Assembly: GCF_002358085.1 (NCBI RefSeq)
Contig: NZ_NTJD01000003.1
Span: forward strand, 310,001 to 374,000
Reading direction: 5' to 3'
Length of the DNA stretch: 64,000 nt
Origin: Pseudothioclava arenosa
GTDB taxonomy: Bacteria; Pseudomonadota; Alphaproteobacteria; Rhodobacterales; Rhodobacteraceae
In this document: positions 36,528-44,967 of the stretch, piece after piece
Numbering within the stretch: the stretch's first letter is position 1
Layout: each line of letters starts with the position of its first letter
Notes under the pieces: generated by a model
What the model saw: the letters and a program-made list of their open reading frames with translations, nothing else
Databases searched by the model: none
Told to the model about the DNA's origin: nothing
Position numbers and translations under genes: made by a program

Positions 36528-36550
36528 TAATGTAAAACTTTTTCACATTA
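36528..36550. promoter_or_regulatory. Operator-like palindrome 2 upstream of the DUF2852 gene
   Basis: TAATGT-N11-ACATTA, aligned with copy 1 over 23 bp; start-to-start distance is 59 bp. The protein that binds is unknown. Confidence 0.6.
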
Positions 36551-36565
36551 TCGGCCGCGCACCGC

Positions 36566-37033
36566 TCATTCGGTGAAATCGGCGGGCTGGGCGCCGGTGA
36601 TGTCCAGCAAGACACCGGGTTCGATCGCGAAGATATGGCGCGGCGTGCCGGCGGCGGCCCAGATGATTTCAAATTCCGACAGGCGCGGGTCGAAGAAGGC
36701 GCGCACCTTCGTCAGATGCCCGACCGGAGCCACGCCACCGATGGCAAAGCCCGTTTCGGAGCGCACCAGCGCCGCATCGGCCTTGCCGAGCGGTTCGCCC
36801 GCCAGCGCGCTGGCCTTGTCGGCGCAGACCCGATTTCCGCCCGCGGTCAGGAACAGCACGACATGGCCGCTGTCCTCGCCACGGAAAATGATGGATTTCG
36901 CGATTTGATCGACATCGCAATTGGCTGCTTCTGCCGCCTCGATTGCGGTGCGGGCCTGTCCGACCTCGCGGACCACTGCCGCCACGCCTGCCGCGTCCAA
37001 TGCGGCTTCGACCCGTTCTACGGATGTGCTCAT
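36566..37033 (-). CDS. YbaK/ProX-type aminoacyl-tRNA deacylase
   Basis: Free-standing YbaK/ProX editing proteins hydrolyse mischarged tRNAs such as Cys- or Ala-tRNA-Pro. Seen in 155 residues: N-terminal helices, DVDQIAKSIIFRGEDSGHVVLFLTAG, the invariant Lys (KSIIF) and the C-terminal substrate loop ETGFAIGGVAPVGH, then FFDPRLSEFEIIWAAAGTP. This is the common single-domain form. It is divergent from glnE with 119 bp between the starts, and precedes the DUF2852 gene. Confidence 0.9.
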   Translation of the reverse strand: MSTSVERVEAALDAAGVAAVVREVGQARTAIEAAEAANCDVDQIAKSIIFRGEDSGHVVLFLTAGGNRVCADKASALAGEPLGKADAALVRSETGFAIGGVAPVGHLTKVRAFFDPRLSEFEIIWAAAGTPRHIFAIEPGVLLDITGAQPADFTE

Positions 37034-37152
37034 CGCCCCCTCCTGACGCTGACCAACACCCTATTTTACCGCTACGGCGCGGCGGGTGCAAAGTCTTTCC
37101 ACCGCATCCGCTTGCCCATTGACCGCGCCTTGGCGGCGGCTAGTCTGGCGCC

Positions 37153-39927
37153 ATGAGCTTTGCATCCCGCCTGACCCGCTGCCCCATTCCCTTTGATGCC
37201 GACCGCGGTCGCGATGCCGTCTCGGCCTTTGCCGATCTGCCGCCCGAGTTGCGCGCGCTGATCGAGGGCGTGGGCGGCTGTTCGCCCTATCTGTCGGAAC
37301 TGCTGCGCAAAGAGGCCGAATGGATTCGCGGCCCGCTTTCGGGCGACCCCGAGGCGGCGCTGGCGGCGGAATTCGACCGGTTGCGCCCGGTGCCTCTGGA
37401 CGATCTGCCCTCGGAACTGCGCCGGGCGAAGCGCCGTGTCGCGCTTCTGGCGGCGCTGGCCGATCTGGGTGGGGTCTGGCCGCTGGAGATGGTGACCGGC
37501 GCGCTGACCGATCTGGGCGATCTGGCTGTGGATCTGGCGCTGAAGCGCCTCGTGGCCGAGGAAATCCGTCGCGGCAAGCTGCCCGGCGCCACGCCCGACG
37601 ATGCCGAGACCGCAGGCGGGATGGTCGCGCTCGCGATGGGCAAGATGGGCGCGCATGAACTGAATTATTCCTCGGATATCGACCTGATCTGCCTGTTCGA
37701 CGAAACCCGGTTCGATGCCGACGACCGGATGGATGCGCGGATGTCTTTTGTCCGCGCCACGCGCAAGATGGCGGCGATGCTGTCGGACACGACGGGCGAG
37801 GGCTATGTGTTTCGCACCGATCTGCGGCTGCGCCCCGATGCGAGCGTGACGCCGGTCTGCATCTCGATGGCCTCGGCCGAGCTGTATTACGAGGCCGAGG
37901 GCCGCACATGGGAACGCGCCGCCTATATCAAGGCGCGGCCCTGCGCGGGCGACCTTGCGGCGGGGCAGCGGTTTCTCGACACGCTGCGCCCCTTCGTCTG
38001 GCGCAAGCATCTCGATTTCGCGGCGATCCAGGACGCCTATGACATGCGACTGCGCATCCGCGAGCATAAAGGGCTGGGCGGGGCGCTGTCACTGCCCGGC
38101 CACAACATGAAACTGGGGCAGGGCGGCATCCGCGAGATCGAGTTCTTCACCCAGACCCGCCAGTTGATCGCCGGCGGGCGCGACCCCGAGTTGCGCGATC
38201 GTACGACGGTTGGCGGGCTCGCGAAACTGGCCGAGAAGGGCTGGGTCGAGCCCGATGTCGCGCGCGAGCTGACCGACCATTACCGCGAGCACCGCGAGAT
38301 CGAGCATCGCATCCAGATGGTCAATGACGGCCAGACCCATGACCTGCCCAACTCCGACGAGGGCATCGCGCGGATCGCGGCGATGATGGGGGCCTCGGAT
38401 GTCGAAGCCTGGCGCGCGCGCCTGCTGGAGCGGCTGGCGCGGGTCGAAGACCTGACCGGCGCTTTCTTCGCCCCCAGTCAGGCGCAGGAACGCCCGCCCT
38501 TGTCCGATGCGGCCGAGGCGACCGTCGCGGGCTGGTCGAGCTATCCGGCGCTGCGCTCGGAACGTGCGCGCGCGATCTTCAAGCGGCTCGAACCCGAATT
38601 GCTGACCCGGCTGTCCAGCGCCGCCAATTTCGATGAGGCGCTGGGCCAGTTTGACGGGTTCCTGTCGCGCCTGCCTGCTGGGGTGCAGCTGTTTTCGCTC
38701 TTTGAGGCAAACCCGCAGCTGATCGACCTGATCGTCGATATTTGCGCTACCGCGCCGGGGCTGGCGACCTATCTGTCGCGCAATGCGGGCGTGCTGGATG
38801 CGGTTCTGGGAGGGAGTTTCTTTGAACCCTGGCCGGGTGCCAAGCCGCTGGCCGAAAGCCTCGGCGCCATGCTCGACGCGCAGCCCGATTACGAGAAAAA
38901 GCTCGATGCGGCGCGGCGCTGGGCCAAGGAATGGCGCTTCCGCGTCGGCGTGCATCACTTGCGCGGACTGATCGACGCGATGGAGGCGGCGCGCCATTAT
39001 GCCGATGTGGCGAGCGTTGTGCTCGAATGCCTCTGGCCCGCGGTCGTCGCCGAATTTGCGCGCAAATACGGGCCTCCGCCGGGGCGTGGCGCGGTTGTGC
39101 TGGGCATGGGCAGTCTGGGCGCCGAGCGGCTCAATGCGTCGTCCGACCTCGACCTGATCGTGATCTATGACGCTCAGGGCGCCGAGATGTCCGATGGCCC
39201 CAAGCCCTTGGCGACCAAACCCTATTTTGCGCGTCTCACGCAGGCCCTGATCACAGCGATCACCGCGCAGATGCCCGAGGGGCGGCTCTATGAGGTCGAT
39301 ATGCGGCTGCGTCCCTCGGGGCGGCAAGGCCCGGTGGCGACCTCGCTCGAGGCATTCCGCGCCTATCAGATGGACGAAGCCTGGACCTGGGAGCATCTCG
39401 CGCTGACGCGGGCGCGGCCGGTGGCGGGCAATCCCGAACTGGCGGCGGATCTGGAGGCGGTGCGGCTCGAGGTGCTGCGCGCCAAGGGGGGCGACGCCAA
39501 GGTGATGCCCGATCTGGCCGAGATGCGCCAACGCATCTTTGCCGCCAAGCCCGCCGATGGCGAGTGGGAGGCCAAGATCGGTCCCGGCCGCCTGCAGGAT
39601 ATCGAGCTTCTGGTGCAAAGCTTCGCGCTGCGCGCGGGCGATCCTGCGCGCCGCGTCGAGGCGCAGCTGCGTGTCGGTCCTCGCTCCGGGCTGGTCGAAA
39701 AATCCGAAGCCGAGGCCCTCGCCTCGGCCTATCGGTTCTTGTGGCGGTTGCAGGCGGGCGGGCGGCTCCTGACCGATAAGCCGCTGGATATGGAGGCGAT
39801 CGGCGCGGGCGGGCGGGCCTTCTTGCTGCGTGAGGTCGATCAGCTGGATCTGCCCGCTTTGGCGGAGCGTCTGGCGGAGGCCACCGGGCAAGTCGCGGCG
39901 ATCGTCGATCGCGCGTTGGAGGGCTGA
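37153..39927 (+). CDS. glnE: Bifunctional glutamine synthetase adenylyltransferase/deadenylase
   Basis: GlnE adds AMP to glutamine synthetase and removes it, under control of PII signalling. Seen in 924 residues: two nucleotidyltransferase domains, the N-terminal deadenylase with GKMGAHELNYSSDIDLICLFDE (about 163-184) and the C-terminal adenylyltransferase with GMGSLGAERLNASSDLDLIVIYD (about 651-673), each with the GXGxxG..D.D pattern. A helical regulatory region separates them and a C-terminal helical domain follows. Full length for the family. It is divergent from the YbaK-type gene and is followed 4 bp after its stop by a small gene. Confidence 0.96.
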   Translation: MSFASRLTRCPIPFDADRGRDAVSAFADLPPELRALIEGVGGCSPYLSELLRKEAEWIRGPLSGDPEAALAAEFDRLRPVPLDDLPSELRRAKRRVALLAALADLGGVWPLEMVTGALTDLGDLAVDLALKRLVAEEIRRGKLPGATPDDAETAGGMVALAMGKMGAHELNYSSDIDLICLFDETRFDADDRMDARMSFVRATRKMAAMLSDTTGEGYVFRTDLRLRPDASVTPVCISMASAELYYEAEGRTWERAAYIKARPCAGDLAAGQRFLDTLRPFVWRKHLDFAAIQDAYDMRLRIREHKGLGGALSLPGHNMKLGQGGIREIEFFTQTRQLIAGGRDPELRDRTTVGGLAKLAEKGWVEPDVARELTDHYREHREIEHRIQMVNDGQTHDLPNSDEGIARIAAMMGASDVEAWRARLLERLARVEDLTGAFFAPSQAQERPPLSDAAEATVAGWSSYPALRSERARAIFKRLEPELLTRLSSAANFDEALGQFDGFLSRLPAGVQLFSLFEANPQLIDLIVDICATAPGLATYLSRNAGVLDAVLGGSFFEPWPGAKPLAESLGAMLDAQPDYEKKLDAARRWAKEWRFRVGVHHLRGLIDAMEAARHYADVASVVLECLWPAVVAEFARKYGPPPGRGAVVLGMGSLGAERLNASSDLDLIVIYDAQGAEMSDGPKPLATKPYFARLTQALITAITAQMPEGRLYEVDMRLRPSGRQGPVATSLEAFRAYQMDEAWTWEHLALTRARPVAGNPELAADLEAVRLEVLRAKGGDAKVMPDLAEMRQRIFAAKPADGEWEAKIGPGRLQDIELLVQSFALRAGDPARRVEAQLRVGPRSGLVEKSEAEALASAYRFLWRLQAGGRLLTDKPLDMEAIGAGGRAFLLREVDQLDLPALAERLAEATGQVAAIVDRALEG

Positions 39928-39931
39928 AAGG

Positions 39932-40213
39932 ATGGGACGCAGGATGCTGGAACTGAAACAGGCCGACCCGAAGGGGCTGATCCGCGAAAGCTACCGGATC
40001 GAGGGGATCTCGGAGGCGGAATGCCGGTCGATCTTCATGGATTGGGCGCTGAGCCTCGCGCCCGGCACCAACACGACCGAGGCGATGCGCACCGTGCTCG
40101 CGCTCTATGAGGCGCCTGCCGACCACCCAATGAGCCTGATCCTGGCCGAGGGGCTGACCCGGCCCGCGCCGGGCACGCAACGCCGGGGCGGGGCCGCCGG
40201 GCGCCGGCTTTAA
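39932..40213 (+). CDS. Small protein downstream of glnE, unknown function
   Basis: A 93-residue frame with a ribosome site (GAAAGG) and ATG at 39932; an ATG at 39944 is the alternative. It contains LKQADPKGLIRESYRIEGISEAECRSIFMDWALSLAPG and a basic C-terminal tail. It looks like a compact helical protein common next to glnE in Rhodobacterales; no function is known to me. It probably shares the glnE message. Its TAA stop overlaps the eda stop codon on the other strand, so no terminator fits between them. Confidence 0.75.
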   Translation: MGRRMLELKQADPKGLIRESYRIEGISEAECRSIFMDWALSLAPGTNTTEAMRTVLALYEAPADHPMSLILAEGLTRPAPGTQRRGGAAGRRL

Positions 40214-40851
40214 CGCGGCAGCGCGGCCGCTTCACGCGCGAGCGCCTCGATCCCGGCCCAGTCGCCTGCCGCCATCAGCTCGGGCGGCGCAACCCAGCTT
40301 CCTCCCGCACAAAGAACGTTCGGCAAGCTCAGGTAATCATTCGCATTTTTTAGACTTACGCCACCCGTCGGGCAGAAGGTCGCCTGCGGCAGCGGCCCGC
40401 CGAGCGCCTTGATCGCCGCTGCCCCGCCCGAGGTCGCGGCGGGGAAGAATTTCAGCATGTCATAGCCCCATTCGAGCGCGCGCATCACCTCGGAGGCGGT
40501 CACTGCGCCGGGCAAGAGCGGCAGCGCTTCGTCTTCGGCGGCGCGCACCAGTCGTTCTGTCAGCCCGGGCGAGACGCCGAAACGCGCGCCCGCGGCCTTG
40601 GCGGCCTTCACGTCGGCGGGGGTGAGCAGCGTGCCCGCGCCGACCACGCCGCCTTCGACCTCGGCCATGGCGCGGATTGCATCGAGCGCGCAGGGCGTCC
40701 GAAGCGTGACCTCAAGCGCCGGAAGCCCGCCTGCCACCAGCGCGCGCGCGAGCGGCGCGGCATGGGCCAGTTCCTTGACCACGATCACCGGCACGATCGG
40801 CGCCATCGCGCAGATCGCGCGGGCAGCGGCGGATTGCTGTTCGGGGGTCAT
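40210..40851 (-). CDS. eda: 2-keto-3-deoxy-6-phosphogluconate aldolase
   Basis: Eda splits KDPG into pyruvate and glyceraldehyde 3-phosphate, the last step of the Entner-Doudoroff pathway. Start ATG 40851 follows AAGGGAGAGCCCG; a long upstream extension is noise. In 213 residues: [10 protein letters not shown], catalytic Glu47 with Arg51 in [11 protein letters not shown], and the Schiff-base Lys134 in [15 protein letters not shown] (E. coli Glu45/Lys133). edd lies 104 bp upstream on the same strand, with a large inverted repeat between them. Confidence 0.96.
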   Translation of the reverse strand: MTPEQQSAAARAICAMAPIVPVIVVKELAHAAPLARALVAGGLPALEVTLRTPCALDAIRAMAEVEGGVVGAGTLLTPADVKAAKAAGARFGVSPGLTERLVRAAEDEALPLLPGAVTASEVMRALEWGYDMLKFFPAATSGGAAAIKALGGPLPQATFCPTGGVSLKNANDYLSLPNVLCAGGSWVAPPELMAAGDWAGIEALAREAAALPR

Positions 40852-40880
40852 CGGGCTCTCCCTTGCTCGGATGGGGCCTC

Positions 40881-40945
40881 CGGCGCGCGTATTTGGGGCC
40901 AGGAAGAAGGCGCGGGGTTTCTTCTTGGCGCAAATACGCGCGCCG
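40881..40945. repeat. Long inverted repeat between edd and eda
   Basis: CGGCGCGCGTATTTG (40881-40895) is perfectly mirrored by CAAATACGCGCGCCG (40931-40945), with inner CCAGGAAGAA / TTTCTTCTTGG arms. A member of the repeat family also seen at 15421-15485. In the edd-eda message it would form a strong hairpin that could tune eda expression or protect the edd 3' end. Confidence 0.8.
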
Positions 40946-40955
40946 CAGGCAAGTC

Positions 40956-42782
40956 TCAGATCACCACGGCCGCGCCTTCGGGGGCGGGGCCGACATTGCG
41001 GCGGAAGGCCTCGAAGAGCTCGCGCCCGAGGCCGTGGGTGTTGGCAGAGAGGTCGGCCGTCGCGGGCGTGCGAGCCTCGAACCCGTCTTCGAGGCATTCG
41101 AGCCGCCCTGTCGTCGCATCCAGCCGCAGCCGGTCGCCGTCGCGCAGTTTCGCGAGCGGGCCGCCCGCGGCGGCCTCGGGGCTGACATGGATCGTGGCGG
41201 GCACTTTGCCCGAGGCGCCCGACATCCGCCCGTCGGTGACCAGCGCCACCTTGAGGCCGCGATCTTGCAGTACCGAGAGCACCGGCGTGAGCGAGTGCAG
41301 TTCGGGCATGCCATTGGCCTGCGGGCCCTGAAAGCGGACCACGACGATCGTATCGGCAGTAAACTCGCCGCGCTGGAAGGCCGCCTTGACCTCCGCCTGA
41401 TCGGTGAAAATGCGGGCGGGGGCCTCGATGACATGGCGCTCAGGCGCGACGGCCGAAACCTTGATCACCCCGCGTCCGAGGTTGCCTTGCATCTGTTTTA
41501 GTCCGCCCGAGGGGGCGAAAGCATCGCCGCAGGGGCGCAGGATGCGGTCGTTCTCCGAGCGCGTGGCGCCCTCGCGCCAGCTGAGCTGGCCGTCCTCCAG
41601 CACCGGCTCGCGCAGGTAATCGGCGAGGCTGTTGCCGACCACGCCGCGCACGTCGCCATGCAAAAGCCCCGCGCCCAGAAGCTCGCGGATCATGAATTGC
41701 AGCCCGCCCGCGGCGTGGAAATGGTTCACATCGGCCAGGCCGTTCGGATAGACCTTGGCCATCAGCGGCGTGACCTCGGAAATCTCGTCGAAATCCTCGA
41801 GATCGAGCAGGATGCCGGCGGCGCGCGCCATCGCGGGCAGGTGCAGCACGAGGTTGGTCGAGCCGCCCGTCGCCATCAGCCCGACCAGCCCGTTGACGAA
41901 GGCGCGCTCGTTCAGGATCTCGCCGACCGGGCGGAAATCATTGCCGAGCGCGGTGATCTCGGCGGCGCGGCGCGCGCCCGCTTCGGTCAGGGCGCGGCGC
42001 AGGTCGGTGCCGGGGTTGACGAAGCTTGCGCCCGGCAGGTGCAGGCCCATCACCTCCATCAGCATCTGGTTGGTGTTGGCGGTGCCGTAAAAGGTGCAGG
42101 TGCCCGGGCCGTGATAGCTGGCCATCTCGGCCGCCATCAACTGGTCGCGCCCGATCTGGCCGGTGGCGAATTGCTGGCGCACCTTGGCTTTTTCGTCGTT
42201 CGGCAGGCCCGAGGTCATCGGCCCGGCGGGCAGGAACACCGCCGGGATATGGCCGAAGCTTGCGGCGGCGATGACGAGGCCCGGCACGATCTTGTCGCAG
42301 ACACCAAGGTAAAGCGCCGCGTCGAAGCAGTTGTGTGACAGCGCGATGCCCGCCGCCAGTGCAATCACGTCGCGCGAGAACAGGCTCAGCTCCATCCCCG
42401 GCTGGCCCTGCGTCACGCCATCGCACATCGCGGGCACGCCGCCCGCGACCTGCGCGGTGGCGCCGACCTTGTGCAGCGCCTCGCGGATCAGCGCGGGGTA
42501 GGTTTCATAGGGCTGATGCGCCGAGAGCATGTCGTTATAGGCGGTGACGATGCCGATGTTGGGCGCGCGCCCCGCAGCCAGCGCGGGCTGGTCGGCGCCC
42601 ATCGCGGCATAGGCATGGGCCTGATTGCCGCAAGACAGATGCGCGCGCGCCGGGCCTGCCTGTGCCAGCGCCCGCATCCGCGCGAGATACTCCGCGCGCG
42701 TCACCGCCGAGCGCTGCCGGATTCGCTCGGTCACACGTGCGATGGTGGCGTTGAGGGGCGGGGTAGTCTTTGCGTCGGGCAT
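40956..42782 (-). CDS. edd: Phosphogluconate dehydratase
   Basis: Edd dehydrates 6-phosphogluconate to KDPG, the committed step of the Entner-Doudoroff pathway. It is an iron-sulfur enzyme of the IlvD/Edd family. Seen in 608 residues: [22 protein letters not shown] with Cys120, [20 protein letters not shown] with Cys162, [17 protein letters not shown] with Cys229, and the C-terminal [13 protein letters not shown]. These cysteines are the probable cluster ligands. AAGGAAAGG lies upstream of the ATG. The promoter carries a perfect palindromic operator between -35 and -10. eda follows. Confidence 0.96.
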   Translation of the reverse strand: MPDAKTTPPLNATIARVTERIRQRSAVTRAEYLARMRALAQAGPARAHLSCGNQAHAYAAMGADQPALAAGRAPNIGIVTAYNDMLSAHQPYETYPALIREALHKVGATAQVAGGVPAMCDGVTQGQPGMELSLFSRDVIALAAGIALSHNCFDAALYLGVCDKIVPGLVIAAASFGHIPAVFLPAGPMTSGLPNDEKAKVRQQFATGQIGRDQLMAAEMASYHGPGTCTFYGTANTNQMLMEVMGLHLPGASFVNPGTDLRRALTEAGARRAAEITALGNDFRPVGEILNERAFVNGLVGLMATGGSTNLVLHLPAMARAAGILLDLEDFDEISEVTPLMAKVYPNGLADVNHFHAAGGLQFMIRELLGAGLLHGDVRGVVGNSLADYLREPVLEDGQLSWREGATRSENDRILRPCGDAFAPSGGLKQMQGNLGRGVIKVSAVAPERHVIEAPARIFTDQAEVKAAFQRGEFTADTIVVVRFQGPQANGMPELHSLTPVLSVLQDRGLKVALVTDGRMSGASGKVPATIHVSPEAAAGGPLAKLRDGDRLRLDATTGRLECLEDGFEARTPATADLSANTHGLGRELFEAFRRNVGPAPEGAAVVI

Positions 42783-42819
42783 CGACTCGGGGCCTTTCCT
42801 TGGGCGGGCTGTTCAGGCC

Positions 42820-42848
42820 CGTATAGTCAGTTAGCGCTAACGGATCAA
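42820..42848 (-). promoter_or_regulatory. edd promoter with an internal LacI-type operator
   Basis: Minus strand TTGATC (42848-42843), 17-bp spacer, TATACG (42825-42820). The spacer contains the perfect 12-bp palindrome GTTAGCGCTAAC (42830-42841), the shape of LacI/GntR-family operators with a central CG. A repressor bound there would block RNA polymerase directly; the repressor gene is not in this window. Confidence 0.75.
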
Positions 42849-42994
42849 TGGCCCGCCCACGAGATGTCCTGCGGCGATGGGACCCGGGGCAGGGGGATTT
42901 CCCCCGAAATGATCCGTAATTTGCCTTGTTCTGCCATAATTTATCGGCAAATTCGCCGCAACTGGAGAGACATCCGGATCGGAAGGGTCGAGCG

Positions 42995-43690
42995 ATGAAG
43001 ATGATGCAATCGGGGTTTCTGTGCGGGGCCGTCCTGCTGCTCGCGGCATGTGGGTTCAACGAACCCGCCTCGCGGGGGCTGACCGATCCTGTGCCGCTGA
43101 ACCTTGCCGGGCCGGCGGCCACTGCGCAAGCCGAAGCCGAGACAGTTCTGGCCCTGCCGCGCTTTGCCGTGCGCTCGATTCAGGTGCGCGCGCCGCGCGA
43201 GCTGAGCGTTTCCGAGGCCAACAGCTACAAGCCGCGCGCCGATATCGTCTGGCGCGGCGATGCCTTTGGCAACCGCCATGCGCAGGTCGAGGCGATCGCG
43301 CTGGCGGGGGCGAGCCTTGGCACTGAGGAAATGCAGGCGGGCGTGCCGGTCGATCTTGAGATCGAGCTGCGCCGCTTTCACGCGCTGACCGAGAAGGCGC
43401 GCTATTCCGCGCCCTTCGGCACCGAGTTCGAATTCGAGGCGATCGTGACGCTGCGCGATGCCGAAACCGGCGCGATGATCGGTGCGCCGCGCTATGTGAA
43501 ACGCGACTTCCCCGCCGCTTCGGGCCGCGAGGCGCTGGCCGAGGAAGCGCGCGGTATCACGCAGAAAACGGTGATCACCCAGAATTTCGGCCAGATGATC
43601 CGCGACGAGCTGTCGCGCCCGATCTGGATGACCGCCGAAGAGTTCGCCGCGCTTTCAGCCGTGCCCGCGCCCGAGAGCCCTGCGCTCTGA
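42995..43690 (+). CDS. Conserved lipoprotein (DUF6778-like)
   Basis: A secreted lipoprotein of 231 residues. Seen: a short lipoprotein signal with hydrophobic core and lipobox LAAC with Cys19, then a soluble domain containing RFAVRSIQVRAPRELSVSEANSYKPRADIVWRGDAFGNRHAQVEAI read in parts and RFHALTEKARYSAPFGTEFEF. It looks like the DUF6778 lipoproteins of Rhodobacteraceae (recall, moderate certainty). GGAAGGG precedes the ATG; a start at 42926 would fall inside the promoter region shared with edd. Probably exported to the outer membrane or periplasm; function unknown. Confidence 0.78.
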   Translation: MKMMQSGFLCGAVLLLAACGFNEPASRGLTDPVPLNLAGPAATAQAEAETVLALPRFAVRSIQVRAPRELSVSEANSYKPRADIVWRGDAFGNRHAQVEAIALAGASLGTEEMQAGVPVDLEIELRRFHALTEKARYSAPFGTEFEFEAIVTLRDAETGAMIGAPRYVKRDFPAASGREALAEEARGITQKTVITQNFGQMIRDELSRPIWMTAEEFAALSAVPAPESPAL

Positions 43691-43720
43691 GCCTTTCGCA
43701 CCATCGCCATTCGCGCTAGA

Positions 43721-43741
43721 GGGGGGCAACAGCCCCTTTTT
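43721..43741 (+). terminator. Terminator after the lipoprotein gene
   Basis: GGGGC-AACA-GCCCC followed by TTTTT, 30 bp after the lipoprotein stop and only 12 bases before the presumed rlmI start codon. Confidence 0.75.
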
Positions 43742-43752
43742 CCGTGAGTGCG

Positions 43753-44967
43753 ATGACCGACATCTCTTCCAGCCCCGCCACCGATCGTCCTGTCGTGCGC
43801 CTGCGCCCCAAGGCCGAGGCCCGCGCGATCCGGCACGGCTTCCCTTGGGTCTATGCCGATGAGCTGGTGACCGATCGGCGCACGCAAAAGCTGGCGTCGG
43901 GGGCCATTGCCACGCTCGAAGACGCTGAGCGTCGGCCGCTGGCGACCGTCACCGTCAATGCGAATTCCAAGATCATCGCGCGGGTGCTGGATCGCGACCC
44001 CGAGGCGGTGATCGACCGGGCCTGGCTGGTTGCGCGGATCGCGCGCGCGCTTGACCTGCGTGCGCGGCTTTTCGAGGCGCCGTTCTACCGGCTGATCCAT
44101 GCCGAAGCCGACGGCCTGCCGGGCGTCATCATCGACCGCTTCGGCGGTGCGGCGGTGATCCAGCCGAACGCCGCCTGGTCCGAGGCGATGATCGACGATC
44201 TGGCCGGGGCGCTGGCCGAGGTGACGGGCGTCACCACCATCGTCAAGAACGGCTCGGGGCGCGCGCGCGGGCTTGAAGGCCTGCCCGAAGAGACGGTTCT
44301 GATGTCCGGCGTGCTTGATGGCCCGATCGAGGTGCCGATGAACGGCGCGATCTACATGGCCGACCTGATGGGCGGGCAGAAGACCGGGCTGTTCTATGAC
44401 CAGCGCCCCAACCACGCCTTTGCCGCGCGGCTGGCGCAGGGGGCGCGGGTGCTTGACGTGTTCAGCCATGTGGGTGGCTTTGCGCTGGCCTGCCTTGCGA
44501 ACGGGGCGCAAAGCGCGGTTGCAGTCGATGCCTCGGCTGCGGCGCTGGATCTGGCAGTGCGCGGCGCGGCGGCGATGGGGGCGGGCGCGCGTTTCTCGAC
44601 GCGCCAAGGCGATGCTTTCTCCACGCTTGAGGCGCTGGCGTCGGAAGGTGCTCAATTCGACGTGGTGATCTGCGACCCGCCCGCGTTCGCGCCTGCGAAA
44701 CCCGCGCTGCAGGCGGGGCTGCGCGCCTATGAGCGCCTCGCGCGCCTCGCCGCGCCGCTGGTCGCGCCGGGCGGTTATCTTGCGCTTTGCTCGTGCAGCC
44801 ACGCGGCTGACCTCGTGCAATTCCGCGCGGCCTCTTCGCGCGGCATCGGCAAGGGCGGGCGGCGCTCGCAGCTCTTGCACACGGGCTACGCCGGGCCCGA
44901 CCATCCGATGCTGCCGCAGCTTGCCGAAAGCGGCTATCTGAAATCGCTGTTCTTCCGGCTCGACTGA
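43753..44967 (+). CDS. RlmI-like class I rRNA methyltransferase
   Basis: RlmI-type enzymes make 5-methylcytidine in 23S rRNA. Seen in 404 residues: an N-terminal PUA-like domain (RLRPKAEARAIRHGFPWVYADEL), an EEHUD-like central part, and the Rossmann methyltransferase domain with FSHVGGFALACLANGAQSAVAVDASAAALD, FDVVICDPPAFAPAK and the LALCSCSHA motif. The ATG at 43753 was chosen; GTG 43744 is in frame. The start is only 12 nt past a T run of a terminator hairpin and has no clear ribosome site. The PIN-domain gene follows, overlapping by one base. Confidence 0.88.
   Translation: MTDISSSPATDRPVVRLRPKAEARAIRHGFPWVYADELVTDRRTQKLASGAIATLEDAERRPLATVTVNANSKIIARVLDRDPEAVIDRAWLVARIARALDLRARLFEAPFYRLIHAEADGLPGVIIDRFGGAAVIQPNAAWSEAMIDDLAGALAEVTGVTTIVKNGSGRARGLEGLPEETVLMSGVLDGPIEVPMNGAIYMADLMGGQKTGLFYDQRPNHAFAARLAQGARVLDVFSHVGGFALACLANGAQSAVAVDASAAALDLAVRGAAAMGAGARFSTRQGDAFSTLEALASEGAQFDVVICDPPAFAPAKPALQAGLRAYERLARLAAPLVAPGGYLALCSCSHAADLVQFRAASSRGIGKGGRRSQLLHTGYAGPDHPMLPQLAESGYLKSLFFRLD

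Noticed and set aside
40881-40945. Attachment site or mobile-element end
   Set aside because: The inverted repeat lies between two genes of one pathway with no integrase or transposase nearby and recurs at other intergenic places, which fits a dispersed repeat better.
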